Assembly (NCBI GenBank): GCA_964424455.1
Contig: CAYRJA010000008.1
Location: 1 to 47,020, forward strand
Length of the DNA stretch: 47,020 nucleotides
Reading direction: 5' to 3'
Source: CAYRJA01 sp964424455
Lineage (GTDB): Bacteria > Bacteroidota > Bacteroidia > Chitinophagales > UBA10324
This document shows positions 26,366 to 34,959 of the stretch, one piece after another. Under the pieces are notes generated by a model, which saw only the letters and a list, made by a program, of their open reading frames with translations, was not told where the DNA came from and ran no database searches. Position 1 is the stretch's first letter. Each line of letters begins with the position of its first letter. A program made the translations under genes and the position numbers.

Positions 26366-27301
26366 ATGCCTGCGTTCCCTCGTACTGCAGTTCTTGATTT
26401 AGGAACAAATACTTTTCATCTTCTGATTATTGAGATGAAAGGAAAAAAAGAGTTTGAGGTTTTATTTAAAGCGGAAAAGTATGTAGGGCTTGCTGAAGAA
26501 GGAATTCACCACATTGGAGAAAAAGCATTTGCAAGAGGGGTCAATCAACTGAAAGAATACCGTAAGGTTATTGAACAACATCAACCTGAAAAGATTTTTG
26601 CATTCGGAACTGCTGCATTAAGAAATGCAGACAATGGTGATGAGTTCATTCAGACTGTATTTAAAGAAACCGAAATTTCTGTTAAAAAAATTTCCGGCGA
26701 TGAAGAAGCTGAACTGATTTGTGAAGGAGTACGCCATGCTGTTACAGTTGCCGATGAGCCGGTTTTGATTATGGATATTGGCGGCGGCAGTACTGAGTTT
26801 ATCATTACTAACGACAAAGAGGTTTTCTGGAAACAAAGTTTCCCGGTAGGAGCTTCTGTACTGAAGCAACGGTTTCATCATACCGAGCCGGTTTCTTCAG
26901 AGGAGAAAAAAGCATTAGCCACATTTCTTGAAGAAGAACTTTCTCCTCTCTTCAATCAGCAGAAAAAATATATAATTCATCACTTAATCGGCGCTTCAGG
27001 GTCGTTTGATTCTTTTGCTTCGATGATTACCGCTCATTTCTATCCTTCTGAAAACCGGAAAGACAAAAGCTCTTTTGAAATGAAGAGAGAAGAACTGAAC
27101 TTTATCTTTCAGGAATTAGAAAAGAGAAATCTTGAAGAGCGATTACGGATTTCCGGGCTTCTTTCGTTTCGTGCCCCGATGATTGTAATGGCTTCGATAT
27201 TAACCGAAACTGTGATAAATCATTTTCCGATTAAACGCATCTCTCAATCCGGTTACGCTTTAAAAGAAGGAGTAGTGTGGCGGCTGTCACAGGTACGGTA
27301 A
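26366..27301 (+). CDS. Ppx/GppA-family phosphatase
   Basis: A 311-residue ASKHA-fold enzyme. The N-terminal phosphate loop AVLDLGTNTFHLLI (8-21), the FAFGTAALRNADNG segment, the second loop LIMDIGGGSTEFII (about 132-145) and the later IGASGSFDS are family hallmarks. Members hydrolyse polyphosphate (Ppx) or pppGpp (GppA). It has the short form (about 300 residues), lacking the C-terminal HD-like domain of long Ppx. The ATG starts immediately after the sucB TAA, so translation may be coupled and the gene belongs to the sucAB transcript. Which of the two substrates it uses cannot be told. Confidence 0.9.
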   Translation: MPAFPRTAVLDLGTNTFHLLIIEMKGKKEFEVLFKAEKYVGLAEEGIHHIGEKAFARGVNQLKEYRKVIEQHQPEKIFAFGTAALRNADNGDEFIQTVFKETEISVKKISGDEEAELICEGVRHAVTVADEPVLIMDIGGGSTEFIITNDKEVFWKQSFPVGASVLKQRFHHTEPVSSEEKKALATFLEEELSPLFNQQKKYIIHHLIGASGSFDSFASMITAHFYPSENRKDKSSFEMKREELNFIFQELEKRNLEERLRISGLLSFRAPMIVMASILTETVINHFPIKRISQSGYALKEGVVWRLSQVR

Positions 27302-27448
27302 AAATTATGCCGTCTGAAGGTTAAAATCTGAAAATGCCAGAGCATGCAGTGAAAAAATATGCAGAATTAAATCATTTATACATTCCTTCGGGAAACTTTT
27401 TTTGAATAATGCGTAAAGAATCCGGTTCGTTAAATAAACTTCATAAGA

Positions 27449-27901
27449 ATGAAATCTCTTTTCGCTTCTTTACTGTTCACTTTAATGTTGCTGAATAGCT
27501 CTTTTGCACAAACTGCCAATGTCATTGTTGGAACCTGGTTAACTCAGGATGGCACGACTAAAGTTAAAATTGAAAATACCAATGGTAAATTCAATGGTAA
27601 AATTGTGTGGCTGAATCCGGCAACTGATAAAAACGGCAAACCGGTACTCGATACTAATAACAGCGATAAAGCTTTGCAGAGCAGAACCATTATGGGGCTG
27701 CCTTTGCTGAGAAGTTTTGTTTATGATGGCGACAACCTTTGGACAGACGGAACAATTTATGACCCGGATAGCGGAGATACCTACAGTTGTAACATAACTA
27801 TGAACACCGACGGGACTATGAATATAAGAGGTTATATCGGCTTCTCACTCTTTGGACGCACAGAAATATGGAAGAGGGTTAAAGATATCGCTATGAAGTA
27901 A
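27449..27901 (+). CDS. Secreted DUF2147 protein
   Basis: A 150-residue protein with a signal peptide (1-20, cleavage after SFA). The mature part is a lipocalin-like all-beta domain of the DUF2147 family: VGTWLTQDGTTKVKIE, GKIVWLNPATDKNGKP, a middle block MGLPLLRSFVYDGDNLWTDGTIYDPDSGDTYSC and the ending YIGFSLFGRTEIWKRV. All diagnostic points (GTW start, GxIYDPxxGxxY, G-x-x-x-x-x-R-x-E-x-W-x-R end) are visible. Function unknown; periplasmic location expected. It stands alone, about 150 bp after ppx. Confidence 0.88.
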   Translation: MKSLFASLLFTLMLLNSSFAQTANVIVGTWLTQDGTTKVKIENTNGKFNGKIVWLNPATDKNGKPVLDTNNSDKALQSRTIMGLPLLRSFVYDGDNLWTDGTIYDPDSGDTYSCNITMNTDGTMNIRGYIGFSLFGRTEIWKRVKDIAMK

Positions 27902-28488
27902 AAAGTATCTATCGTATTCCCCTTAATGTATTGGTAAAAGAACAAATGAACCCGGCAGGGTAATGGTCGTCATACAACTGTTACAGCAACAATCGCCGGT
28001 GTTACACTAAATACCGCAGAAACGTTGTGCCACTAAAGATAAAACAGCAAGAGAATAGCCCTTTCCCTCTGTTGTTGGTGCTTTTTTTACCAATAATCCA
28101 TACAAGGTAAATACTTCGGGAACGGAAATATAAAACCACAAAGAGGGCACTTTGTAATCTTTGTAAGATTCCCGTACTCCAAGTAATTTCTTTTACTATA
28201 AAAATATGCTTCACGTATAAGCCCCAATTCCGACAGGAGATGCAGACGCAGTCATAGATGGAAGAATGATATGAATGAGAAGATCATAACTTATCATGTA
28301 TAACTACTTTATTACCTCCGTTACAGTTTATCACAGACCAGGAACTGTAACACAAAACTTAACCAGAATGTCAATATTTATTTCCTCCTGATTTCTGAAT
28401 AACAATTATCACATCAATACATTTTGTAAAAATTTCCATATACTTGACTAAAATTAGTTAAACCGAAGTAACCTCTACACACTGCCCG
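27902..28488. other. 587-bp intergenic stretch without a convincing gene
   Basis: The stretch between the DUF2147 gene and the TonB receptor gene has no open frame with family features; a 70-codon minus-strand frame at 28002-28214 looks random. It contains three TGTTACA/TGTAACA words (27979, 28000, 28346) and the inverted repeat at 28320-28351. It probably holds the DUF2147 terminator and the receptor promoter, but I cannot place either with confidence. Confidence 0.5.
28320..28351. repeat. 9-bp inverted repeat gttacagtt ... aactgtaac
   Basis: Two perfect 9-base arms are separated by 14 bases, about 140 bp ahead of the TonB receptor start. Each arm contains the core of the dispersed TGTTACA word. 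It could be an operator or an RNA hairpin. Confidence 0.5.
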
Positions 28489-31317
28489 ATGAAGATTAAA
28501 TCAATAATTTTTAATCTGCTGTTTGTCTGTATAGCACTGTGTTCATTTGTAACAGCCGGATTCGCTCAAACTATTTCGGGAGTGGTGAAAGATTCAAAAA
28601 CGAATGAGCCGCTCTTTGGCGCTACCGTAGGAGTTAAAGAAACTGCTTTCGGAACACAAACAGGTATAGATGGGAAATTTACGCTTAGTGTAACAGCCGG
28701 TTCCCCTGTTACACTTGTTGTTTCTTATGTGGGCTATCAGAATAAAGAAATTATTGTCAGTGATTTTAGTAAAAAGATTACGGTGCTGCTTGAGCAATCC
28801 GGCAACATTCTGTCGGAGGTAGTGGTTCAGGATTCCCGGCTGACGGATAAGCAGCGGGAATCTGCGCTTACAGTGGAGTCAATGGATTTAATTGCTATCA
28901 AACAATCACCGGCGCTCAGTTTTTATGAAGGACTCGGACAGTTAAAGGGAGTGGACATCACAACTGCCAGTTTGGGGTTCAAGGTGATAAACACACGAGG
29001 ATTTAACAGTACCTCGCCTGTCCGCTCTCTTCAGATTATTGACGGAGTGGATAATCAATCACCGGGTTTAAATTTTTCATTGGGAAATTTTCTGGGCGCT
29101 TCTGAATTGGATGTTTTGAAAGTGGATTTGATTGAAGGTGCCAGCTCTGCGTTCTATGGTCCGAATGCATTTAACGGAGTCATCAGCATAACCACAAAAG
29201 ATCCGTTTCAAACACCGGGATTAAGTGTAACAGCCAAAACAGGAGAGCGGGGCTTGTTTGAAACCGCCATCCGGTGGGATCAGGTTTTGAAAAACAAAGC
29301 TGGAGCGGATAAATTCGCTTACAAACTCAACTTATACTTTCTAAGGGCAAACGACTGGAAAGCGGAGAATTATGCGCCGACAGAGCAATCTCCGGATAAC
29401 GAAAACAATCCCGGCGGATATGATGCAGTGAATCGTTATGGCGACGAGTTCAATTCGCAATATGATAACAGCGGCAACTCAGGAATTAAAAATCAGCCGG
29501 GGCTGGGACGCTTTTACCGCACCGGTTACAATGAAAGTGATTTGGTGGATTACAATACACACAACCTGAAATTGTCTGGCGCTTTTCACTATAAGATTCA
29601 CAACGAAACCGAATTGATTTATTCCTCCAACTTCGGAACCGGCACTACGGTTTATCAGGGAGATAACCGTTACAGTTTGAAGAATATCCGTTTCATTCAA
29701 AACAGAATTGAGCTGAGAAAGAAGGATAAGTTCTTTATCCGCTTTTATGCTACGAATGAAAATGCCGGAGATTCTTACGATGCTTATTTCACGGCGCTGC
29801 TGTTACAGAAAGCGGCAAAACCCGATGTGAACTGGGGAATTGATTACAGTAAATATTACACAGAAAATTGTGCGGGAATAATTCAATCTACTCCCGGCTA
29901 TCCCGGTTATCATTATAGTCCGGATCCACAAATCAGAGACAGTCTTTATCGTGTTTTTATAGATAGTATTCAATTGATAATAGCAGGACTTCCTCCTTCT
30001 TTGCTGGATTCGCTGCATGGGTTATGTGCTAACTATGCCAATGATTCCTCCATTCATTTTGGTGAGCACACTTTCTACAAGCCGGGTACAGCAGCGTTTG
30101 ATTCGGCTTTTCGCTCCATCACTTCTAAAAAATCTTATGGCGAAGGGGGCTCCCGCTTCTTTGACAAGTCTGCCTTGTATCATGTTCAGGGTGAATACCG
30201 GTTTACACCTAAGTTGATGAATATAATAGTAGGCGCTAACTTCCGTCTGTATAAACCCAATTCACAGGGAACTATTTTCAGTGATACCGGCAGCAGAAAA
30301 ATATCCAATACGGAATACGGAATTTATGCAGGGTTCGATAAGAAAGTGTTACAGGACAAATTGAAATTTAATTTTTCAATAAGAATGGATAAGAATCAAA
30401 ACTTCAATTATCTGTTCTCTCCCGCCTTGTCTGCCATTTACAAATTAAAGGAACACACCTTTCGCGTGTCTTTTTCTTCCGCCATCAGAAATCCCACACT
30501 CACCGATCAGTATTTATATTACAATGTAGGTCGTGCAATCTTGCTGGGAAATATTTCAGGATACGATTCACTCATTACTGTTTCTTCCTTTATTGATTAC
30601 CTTCAGTACAAAAATCATGACACACTCCATTATATCAATATCGCCCCCGTTCGTCCGGAACAGGTGAAAACGATTGAAGTAGGTTATCGCGCTGTTTTAT
30701 TCAAACATTTTTATGCTGACATGGGATACTATTACAGCTACTATAAATATTTTATCGGTTATAAAGTCGGAATGGCAGTTAAGTTCAATTCCTTCCTTCC
30801 CGACCAGATAGATAATTCTCAGGTTTACCGCGTAGCGGCAAATGCAGACGGCATTGTAACAACACAGGGATTCTCCGCAGGGCTGAGTTATTATCTCAAA
30901 CAACATTATCAGATTACTGCAAACTATTCATGGAATGTGCTGAATAAGAAAGATAGTATTGACCCGATCATACCTGCTTACAATACTCCGGCGAACAAAT
31001 ACAATATTGGTATGAACGGGAGGGACATAAATATTCCAATCAAATTTCTCAATACAACAATTCGGAATGTCGGATTCAGTTTCAATTACAAGTGGGTGCA
31101 GGAATTTACTTTTGAAGGTTCTCCGCAATTTACCGGCTTTGTGCCTTCTTATGGTATTCTCGACATACAGTTGAACAAAGAAGTTCCAAAAATTTATTCC
31201 ACTTTTAAAATCGGCGCTTCCAACCTTTTAAATAACAAACACTATGAAGTATATGGAGGACCTTACATAGGCAGGATGGCATACTTCTCCATATTGGTTG
31301 AGCCAAAGAAAAAATGA
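28489..31317 (+). CDS. TonB-dependent outer membrane receptor
   Basis: A 942-residue receptor. Signal peptide 1-26 (cleavage after GFA). Residues about 27-115 form a carboxypeptidase-regulatory-like domain (TISGVVKDSKTNEPLFGATVGVKET... VVSYVGYQNKEI) as in SusC-type and other Bacteroidota receptors. The plug (about 125-235) contains SLQIIDGVDNQSPG and VDLIEGASSAFYGPNAFNGVISITTKDP. The rest is a 22-strand barrel, ending with a terminal-strand pattern (GRMAYFSILVEPKKK). It imports some ligand using TonB energy. No SusD partner is adjacent; the next gene encodes a T9SS-secreted esterase-like protein 61 bases downstream, so the ligand may be a product of that enzyme. The ligand itself is not predictable. 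Confidence 0.9.
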   Translation: MKIKSIIFNLLFVCIALCSFVTAGFAQTISGVVKDSKTNEPLFGATVGVKETAFGTQTGIDGKFTLSVTAGSPVTLVVSYVGYQNKEIIVSDFSKKITVLLEQSGNILSEVVVQDSRLTDKQRESALTVESMDLIAIKQSPALSFYEGLGQLKGVDITTASLGFKVINTRGFNSTSPVRSLQIIDGVDNQSPGLNFSLGNFLGASELDVLKVDLIEGASSAFYGPNAFNGVISITTKDPFQTPGLSVTAKTGERGLFETAIRWDQVLKNKAGADKFAYKLNLYFLRANDWKAENYAPTEQSPDNENNPGGYDAVNRYGDEFNSQYDNSGNSGIKNQPGLGRFYRTGYNESDLVDYNTHNLKLSGAFHYKIHNETELIYSSNFGTGTTVYQGDNRYSLKNIRFIQNRIELRKKDKFFIRFYATNENAGDSYDAYFTALLLQKAAKPDVNWGIDYSKYYTENCAGIIQSTPGYPGYHYSPDPQIRDSLYRVFIDSIQLIIAGLPPSLLDSLHGLCANYANDSSIHFGEHTFYKPGTAAFDSAFRSITSKKSYGEGGSRFFDKSALYHVQGEYRFTPKLMNIIVGANFRLYKPNSQGTIFSDTGSRKISNTEYGIYAGFDKKVLQDKLKFNFSIRMDKNQNFNYLFSPALSAIYKLKEHTFRVSFSSAIRNPTLTDQYLYYNVGRAILLGNISGYDSLITVSSFIDYLQYKNHDTLHYINIAPVRPEQVKTIEVGYRAVLFKHFYADMGYYYSYYKYFIGYKVGMAVKFNSFLPDQIDNSQVYRVAANADGIVTTQGFSAGLSYYLKQHYQITANYSWNVLNKKDSIDPIIPAYNTPANKYNIGMNGRDINIPIKFLNTTIRNVGFSFNYKWVQEFTFEGSPQFTGFVPSYGILDIQLNKEVPKIYSTFKIGASNLLNNKHYEVYGGPYIGRMAYFSILVEPKKK

Positions 31318-31378
31318 CCGCACTTTATTAAATAATTGATTATTTTTAACTTCAACAAAACGCTAAATCAAAACCATT

Positions 31379-32962
31379 ATGAAAAAATTACTACTCCTTG
31401 TCGGTTGTGCGATGTTATTTGCTTCGCCCGAACTTTCTGCTCAACGATACCTGAATGAGGTATTTACTGATGTTACTGTAACACCCAATGTGGTTTACGG
31501 AAAAAATTATGAAATACTTACAGGCGCTCCTGTATTAAAAGACCTGAAACTCGATATCTATGAGCCGACAGGCGACACCGCAATGAAGCGACCTCTGGTT
31601 GTTTATTTACACACCGGAAGTTTTTTACCTATACTGTTTAATCAAACCACTACCGGCGCCAGAAATGATAGCTCTAACGTAGAAATGTGCCGTCGTTTTG
31701 CAAAACGCGGATATGTAGCAGTAACCATTGATTACCGCTTAGGATGGAATCCGGCGGCAACAGGCGCAGGCGGACAGGATATAAGAACAGGCAGTCTGTT
31801 ACAGGCAGTGTATCGCGCTATACAAGATGCCAAGTCAGCAGTCCGGTATTTAAAAATGACGGCTGATTCTATGGGTAATGTTTATAAAATTGATACCAAC
31901 AGAATCGTTCTTTGCGGACAAGGTTCGGGAGGATATATTGCATTAGCTTATGCAACGCTTAATAATTTTGCTACTGAAGTGGCGGGGTTGCCCAGCGCTA
32001 AGTTTATCAGTGGCAGCGATCAGCCCGCTTATGGGTTTATGACCGGAACGCCTTTTATCAATCAGGCAATCATGGGGGATTTTGACGGATTAGGCGGTAA
32101 CGCTGCTTATAATTATCCCAATCATCCAACATACTCAAGCAAGGTAAATATGGTAGTTAATATGGGAGGAGCGTTAGGAGATTCAACATGGCTTGAAGCC
32201 GGAGATGTTCCCATGGTCGGTTTTCATGTTACCAACGATCCTTTTGCCCCTTATACCCGCGGAATGGTAGTAGTACCTACTACAGGCGCCAATGTAGTAT
32301 ATGTGGCAGGGAGTTATGATGTAATAAACCGTGCAAACAGATTGGGTAATAATGATGTGTTTAATATTCCTTACAACGATGTTTATACCACCCGTGCAAA
32401 CATGGTCAATAATGGTCACGAAGGATTATTTCCGTTTGTTGAACCAGATCCGAATGTTTATACCCCCAGCCCTTTCCATGGACAAGCAGGTCCCTGGGAA
32501 TGGTACAGCAAAAGTGATTTGTATGCTTTAGGCGCTCTGATGGGAAAATCAAATGGAGCAGTGGATACCATTTATGGCGGTTCTCTTTTAACCAACCCCA
32601 CCATGTCAAAGACAAAAGCAATGGCATACATTGATACTATTCAGGGATACCTTGCTCCGCGTATGGTGCAGGCGCTTGGTTTACCGGGAATGTATATTAC
32701 CGGAGTAGAAAAAATCTCTGACACTTCCGTATCCATTGAAATTGCTCCTAACCCTTCATCAGATAATTTTGAAATCGTTTCTCGTCAGTCTCCTGTTACA
32801 GCATATCAGTTATGCGATCTGACAGGAAGAGTAATTATTTCTAAAACACTAAAAGATGTAAACTCATTTACTGTCAGCGGGAAAGATTTGTCAAAAGGAA
32901 TTTATCTGTTAACTGTTCATACCGGAGCGGGTAAAGCGGTGAGTAAATTAGTAGTGAATTAA
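31379..32962 (+). CDS. Secreted alpha/beta-hydrolase (esterase-like) with T9SS sorting domain
   Basis: A 527-residue protein. Signal peptide 1-21 (cleavage after LSA). The hydrolase domain (about 40-420) has DIYEPTGD and a YLHTGSF oxyanion-hole segment near 80, like the HGG of carboxylesterases. Ser183 lies in CGQGSGGYIAL, an Asp in FHVTNDPFAPY, and a His in NNGHEGLFPF. The elbow reads Q-G-S-G-G instead of the usual G-x-S-x-G, an unusual form. The last 75 residues, from IEIAPNPSSDNFEI to KGIYLLTVHTG..., are a type A T9SS sorting domain. It is probably exported to the surface and cleaves esters; the substrate is unknown. Likely in one transcript with the receptor upstream; a strong terminator follows. 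Confidence 0.82.
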   Translation: MKKLLLLVGCAMLFASPELSAQRYLNEVFTDVTVTPNVVYGKNYEILTGAPVLKDLKLDIYEPTGDTAMKRPLVVYLHTGSFLPILFNQTTTGARNDSSNVEMCRRFAKRGYVAVTIDYRLGWNPAATGAGGQDIRTGSLLQAVYRAIQDAKSAVRYLKMTADSMGNVYKIDTNRIVLCGQGSGGYIALAYATLNNFATEVAGLPSAKFISGSDQPAYGFMTGTPFINQAIMGDFDGLGGNAAYNYPNHPTYSSKVNMVVNMGGALGDSTWLEAGDVPMVGFHVTNDPFAPYTRGMVVVPTTGANVVYVAGSYDVINRANRLGNNDVFNIPYNDVYTTRANMVNNGHEGLFPFVEPDPNVYTPSPFHGQAGPWEWYSKSDLYALGALMGKSNGAVDTIYGGSLLTNPTMSKTKAMAYIDTIQGYLAPRMVQALGLPGMYITGVEKISDTSVSIEIAPNPSSDNFEIVSRQSPVTAYQLCDLTGRVIISKTLKDVNSFTVSGKDLSKGIYLLTVHTGAGKAVSKLVVN

Positions 32963-32983
32963 GTAATAGTAACACAAGAACAG

Positions 32984-33020
32984 AATGCGGTTGTTTTGAA
33001 AAAAGACAACCGCATTTTTA
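32984..33020 (+). terminator. Intrinsic terminator after the esterase gene
   Basis: An 11-bp perfect stem (aatgcggttgt / acaaccgcatt) with an 11-base loop is followed by tttta and tttta. It is placed 22 bases after the stop and ends the receptor-esterase transcript. Confidence 0.85.
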
Positions 33021-33082
33021 TTTTATGCTTTATCCACTATAAAACGGGAATTCATCTTACTATCTCCGCTGCACAATTCCCC

Positions 33083-33112
33083 TTTGCTTATCTCATCTTT
33101 TTATTACATTTG
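33083..33112 (+). promoter_or_regulatory. Promoter of the rimP-nusA-infB operon
   Basis: TTTG (33083-33086) and TACATTTG (33105-33112) are separated by 18 bases, the best -33/-7 pair in the window. About 46 bases of leader precede the rimP ATG. Confidence 0.7.
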
Positions 33113-33158
33113 CACCAGAATCGTGAGAGGGGACTAAAGTCCCCTCTTTCAATTTATC

Positions 33159-33620
33159 ATGGACGAACAGCTAAAAAGTAAAATAGACAAACTACTGGAA
33201 CCTATTCTCAGTGAAAAGAATTGGTTCTTAGTTGACCTGAAAGTGCTTCCGGGCACTGTTCAGGTGTTCATTGATTCCGACAATGGAGTTACAATTGAAA
33301 ATTGTGTGACAGTTAACCGCAGATTACTGACTGAACTGAATCTGATGATGCCTTTTTCTGATAAATACACACTGGAAGTTTCCTCGCCGGGAATAGGACA
33401 GCCCTTGAAGGTGATGCGCCAATTTAAAAAAGTTACCGGCAAAAAGGTAAGTGTACTGATGAATGACGGGGTGAAGAAAACCGGGCGGCTGACTTTTGTG
33501 GATGAAAACAAGGTAGTACTTGAAGAGTCAAAAATGGAAAAGCATCGTGAAATTGTAACAGGACAAACTGAAATTCCTTTTCATAACATCAAAGCCACTA
33601 CGGTGGTAATTAACTTTTAA
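33159..33620 (+). CDS. rimP: Ribosome maturation factor RimP
   Basis: A 153-residue protein needed for late assembly of the 30S subunit. It shows the N-terminal domain with LKVLPGTVQVFIDSDNGVTIENCVTVNRRL, the central YTLEVSSPGIGQPLK block (family 'LEVSSPGxxRPL'), and a C-terminal Sm-like barrel starting VTGKKVSVLMNDGVKKTGRL. The family Arg after SPG is replaced by Gln here. First gene of rimP-nusA-infB, 12 bases before nusA. Confidence 0.94.
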   Translation: MDEQLKSKIDKLLEPILSEKNWFLVDLKVLPGTVQVFIDSDNGVTIENCVTVNRRLLTELNLMMPFSDKYTLEVSSPGIGQPLKVMRQFKKVTGKKVSVLMNDGVKKTGRLTFVDENKVVLEESKMEKHREIVTGQTEIPFHNIKATTVVINF

Positions 33621-33632
33621 AACCGATTACAA

Positions 33633-34880
33633 ATGAACAGCATTGACTTAGTTGAATCTTTTGCCGAGTTCAAAGACCAGAAAAACATTGACCGCCCCAC
33701 GATGATGAAGGTGCTGGAAGATGTTTTCCGCACACTCATTCGCAAGAAATACGGAAGCGATGAAAACTTCGATATTATTGTGAATACCGAAAAGGGGGAT
33801 TTGGAAATTTGGCATCGCCGTGAAATAGTAGAAGACGGAACTTTGATTGAAGACCCCTCAAAACAAATTCCTTTGTCCGACGCGGTAAAAATTGAACCGG
33901 ATTATCAGGTGGGTGAAGAAGTAATGGAAGAAGTTCCATTTGAAAGTTTCGGCCGCCGCGGTATTCTTACGCTGAAACAAACGCTGGCAGGCAGAATTTC
34001 TGAATTGGAAAAAGATGAAATATTCAAAAAATACAATGACCGTGTTGGTGAAATTGTAACAGGAGAAGTTTATCAGACATGGAAAAAAGAAACCCTGCTG
34101 ATAGATGAAGATGGCAATGAATTGATTCTTCCTAAAACAGAACAAATCCCTACTGACTTTTTTAAGAAAGGCGATAATATTCGCGCTGTAGTAAAAGCAG
34201 TGGAATTGAAGAACAACTCGCCTTACATTCTTCTTTCCCGTACAGATCCCTCTTTCCTTGCAAAACTTTTGGAATTTGAAGTGCCGGAAATCATGGACGG
34301 ATTAATCACGATAAAAAAAATTGTTCGTGAGCCGGGTGAAAGAGCAAAGGTGGCAGTTGAATCTTATGATGACCGCATAGATCCGGTTGGCGCTTGTGTG
34401 GGAATGAAAGGTTCGCGCATTCACGGTATTGTCCGCGAACTGAAGAATGAAAACATTGACATCATCAACTATACGAACAATACGCAGCTCTTAATTACCC
34501 GGTCTCTTACTCCGGCAAAAATTTCTTCTATGGAAATTGATGATAAGAACAAGCGGGTTGCTGTTTATCTGAAACCCGATCAGGTTTCGCTTGCCATAGG
34601 AAAAGGCGGTTTGAATATCCGGCTTGCAGGAAGACTGACAGGTTATAATATTGATGTATTCCGAGATACGGCAGATGAAGAATATGACATTGACCTCGAC
34701 GAGTTTGCAGATGAGATTGAAGGATGGGTGATTGATCAGTTGAAAGCAATTGGCTGCGATACGGCAAAGAGCGTCCTTGATTTAAGTATGGAAGAATTAG
34801 TTCGTCGTTCCGATTTAGAAGAAGAAACGATAAAAGAAGTAATTCGTGTACTGAAAACTGAATTTGAAAATGAAGAATAA
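33633..34880 (+). CDS. nusA: Transcription termination/antitermination factor NusA
   Basis: A 415-residue RNA polymerase-binding factor. The N-terminal domain (1-125) opens MNSIDLVESFAEFKDQKNIDRPTMM. An S1 domain follows at about 133-200 (GEIVTGEVYQTWKKETLLID). The two KH domains contain DPVGACVGMKGSRIHGIVRELKNENIDII and VSLAIGKGGLNIRLAGRLTGYNIDV. A C-terminal helical segment (GCDTAKSVLDLSMEELVRRSDLEEETIKEVI) is a single helix-hairpin-helix-like repeat. It modulates pausing, termination and antitermination. Standard order and spacing with rimP and infB. Confidence 0.96.
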   Translation: MNSIDLVESFAEFKDQKNIDRPTMMKVLEDVFRTLIRKKYGSDENFDIIVNTEKGDLEIWHRREIVEDGTLIEDPSKQIPLSDAVKIEPDYQVGEEVMEEVPFESFGRRGILTLKQTLAGRISELEKDEIFKKYNDRVGEIVTGEVYQTWKKETLLIDEDGNELILPKTEQIPTDFFKKGDNIRAVVKAVELKNNSPYILLSRTDPSFLAKLLEFEVPEIMDGLITIKKIVREPGERAKVAVESYDDRIDPVGACVGMKGSRIHGIVRELKNENIDIINYTNNTQLLITRSLTPAKISSMEIDDKNKRVAVYLKPDQVSLAIGKGGLNIRLAGRLTGYNIDVFRDTADEEYDIDLDEFADEIEGWVIDQLKAIGCDTAKSVLDLSMEELVRRSDLEEETIKEVIRVLKTEFENEE

Positions 34881-34892
34881 AACTGAATAATC

Positions 34893-34911
34893 ATTCCGGA
34901 TACAATCCGGA
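34893..34911 (+). repeat. Small hairpin between nusA and infB
   Basis: Two copies of the palindrome tccgga around tacaa can form a 6-bp stem with a 5-base loop. There is no T tract, so it is more likely a processing or attenuation structure, or part of a degenerate intergenic repeat, than a terminator. Confidence 0.3.
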
Positions 34912-34959
34912 CTCGAATATTTCGATTTGTTCAGAATGACAGAATAGAAAAATAATTGA

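Noticed and set aside
27309..27318. gccgtctgaa, identical to the Neisseria DNA uptake sequence
   Set aside because: I noticed only this copy in 47 kb, which fits chance; the window is not from Neisseria.
28002..28214. 70-codon minus-strand frame in the 587-bp intergenic region
   Set aside because: No family signature, no promoter box and no start context; probably random.
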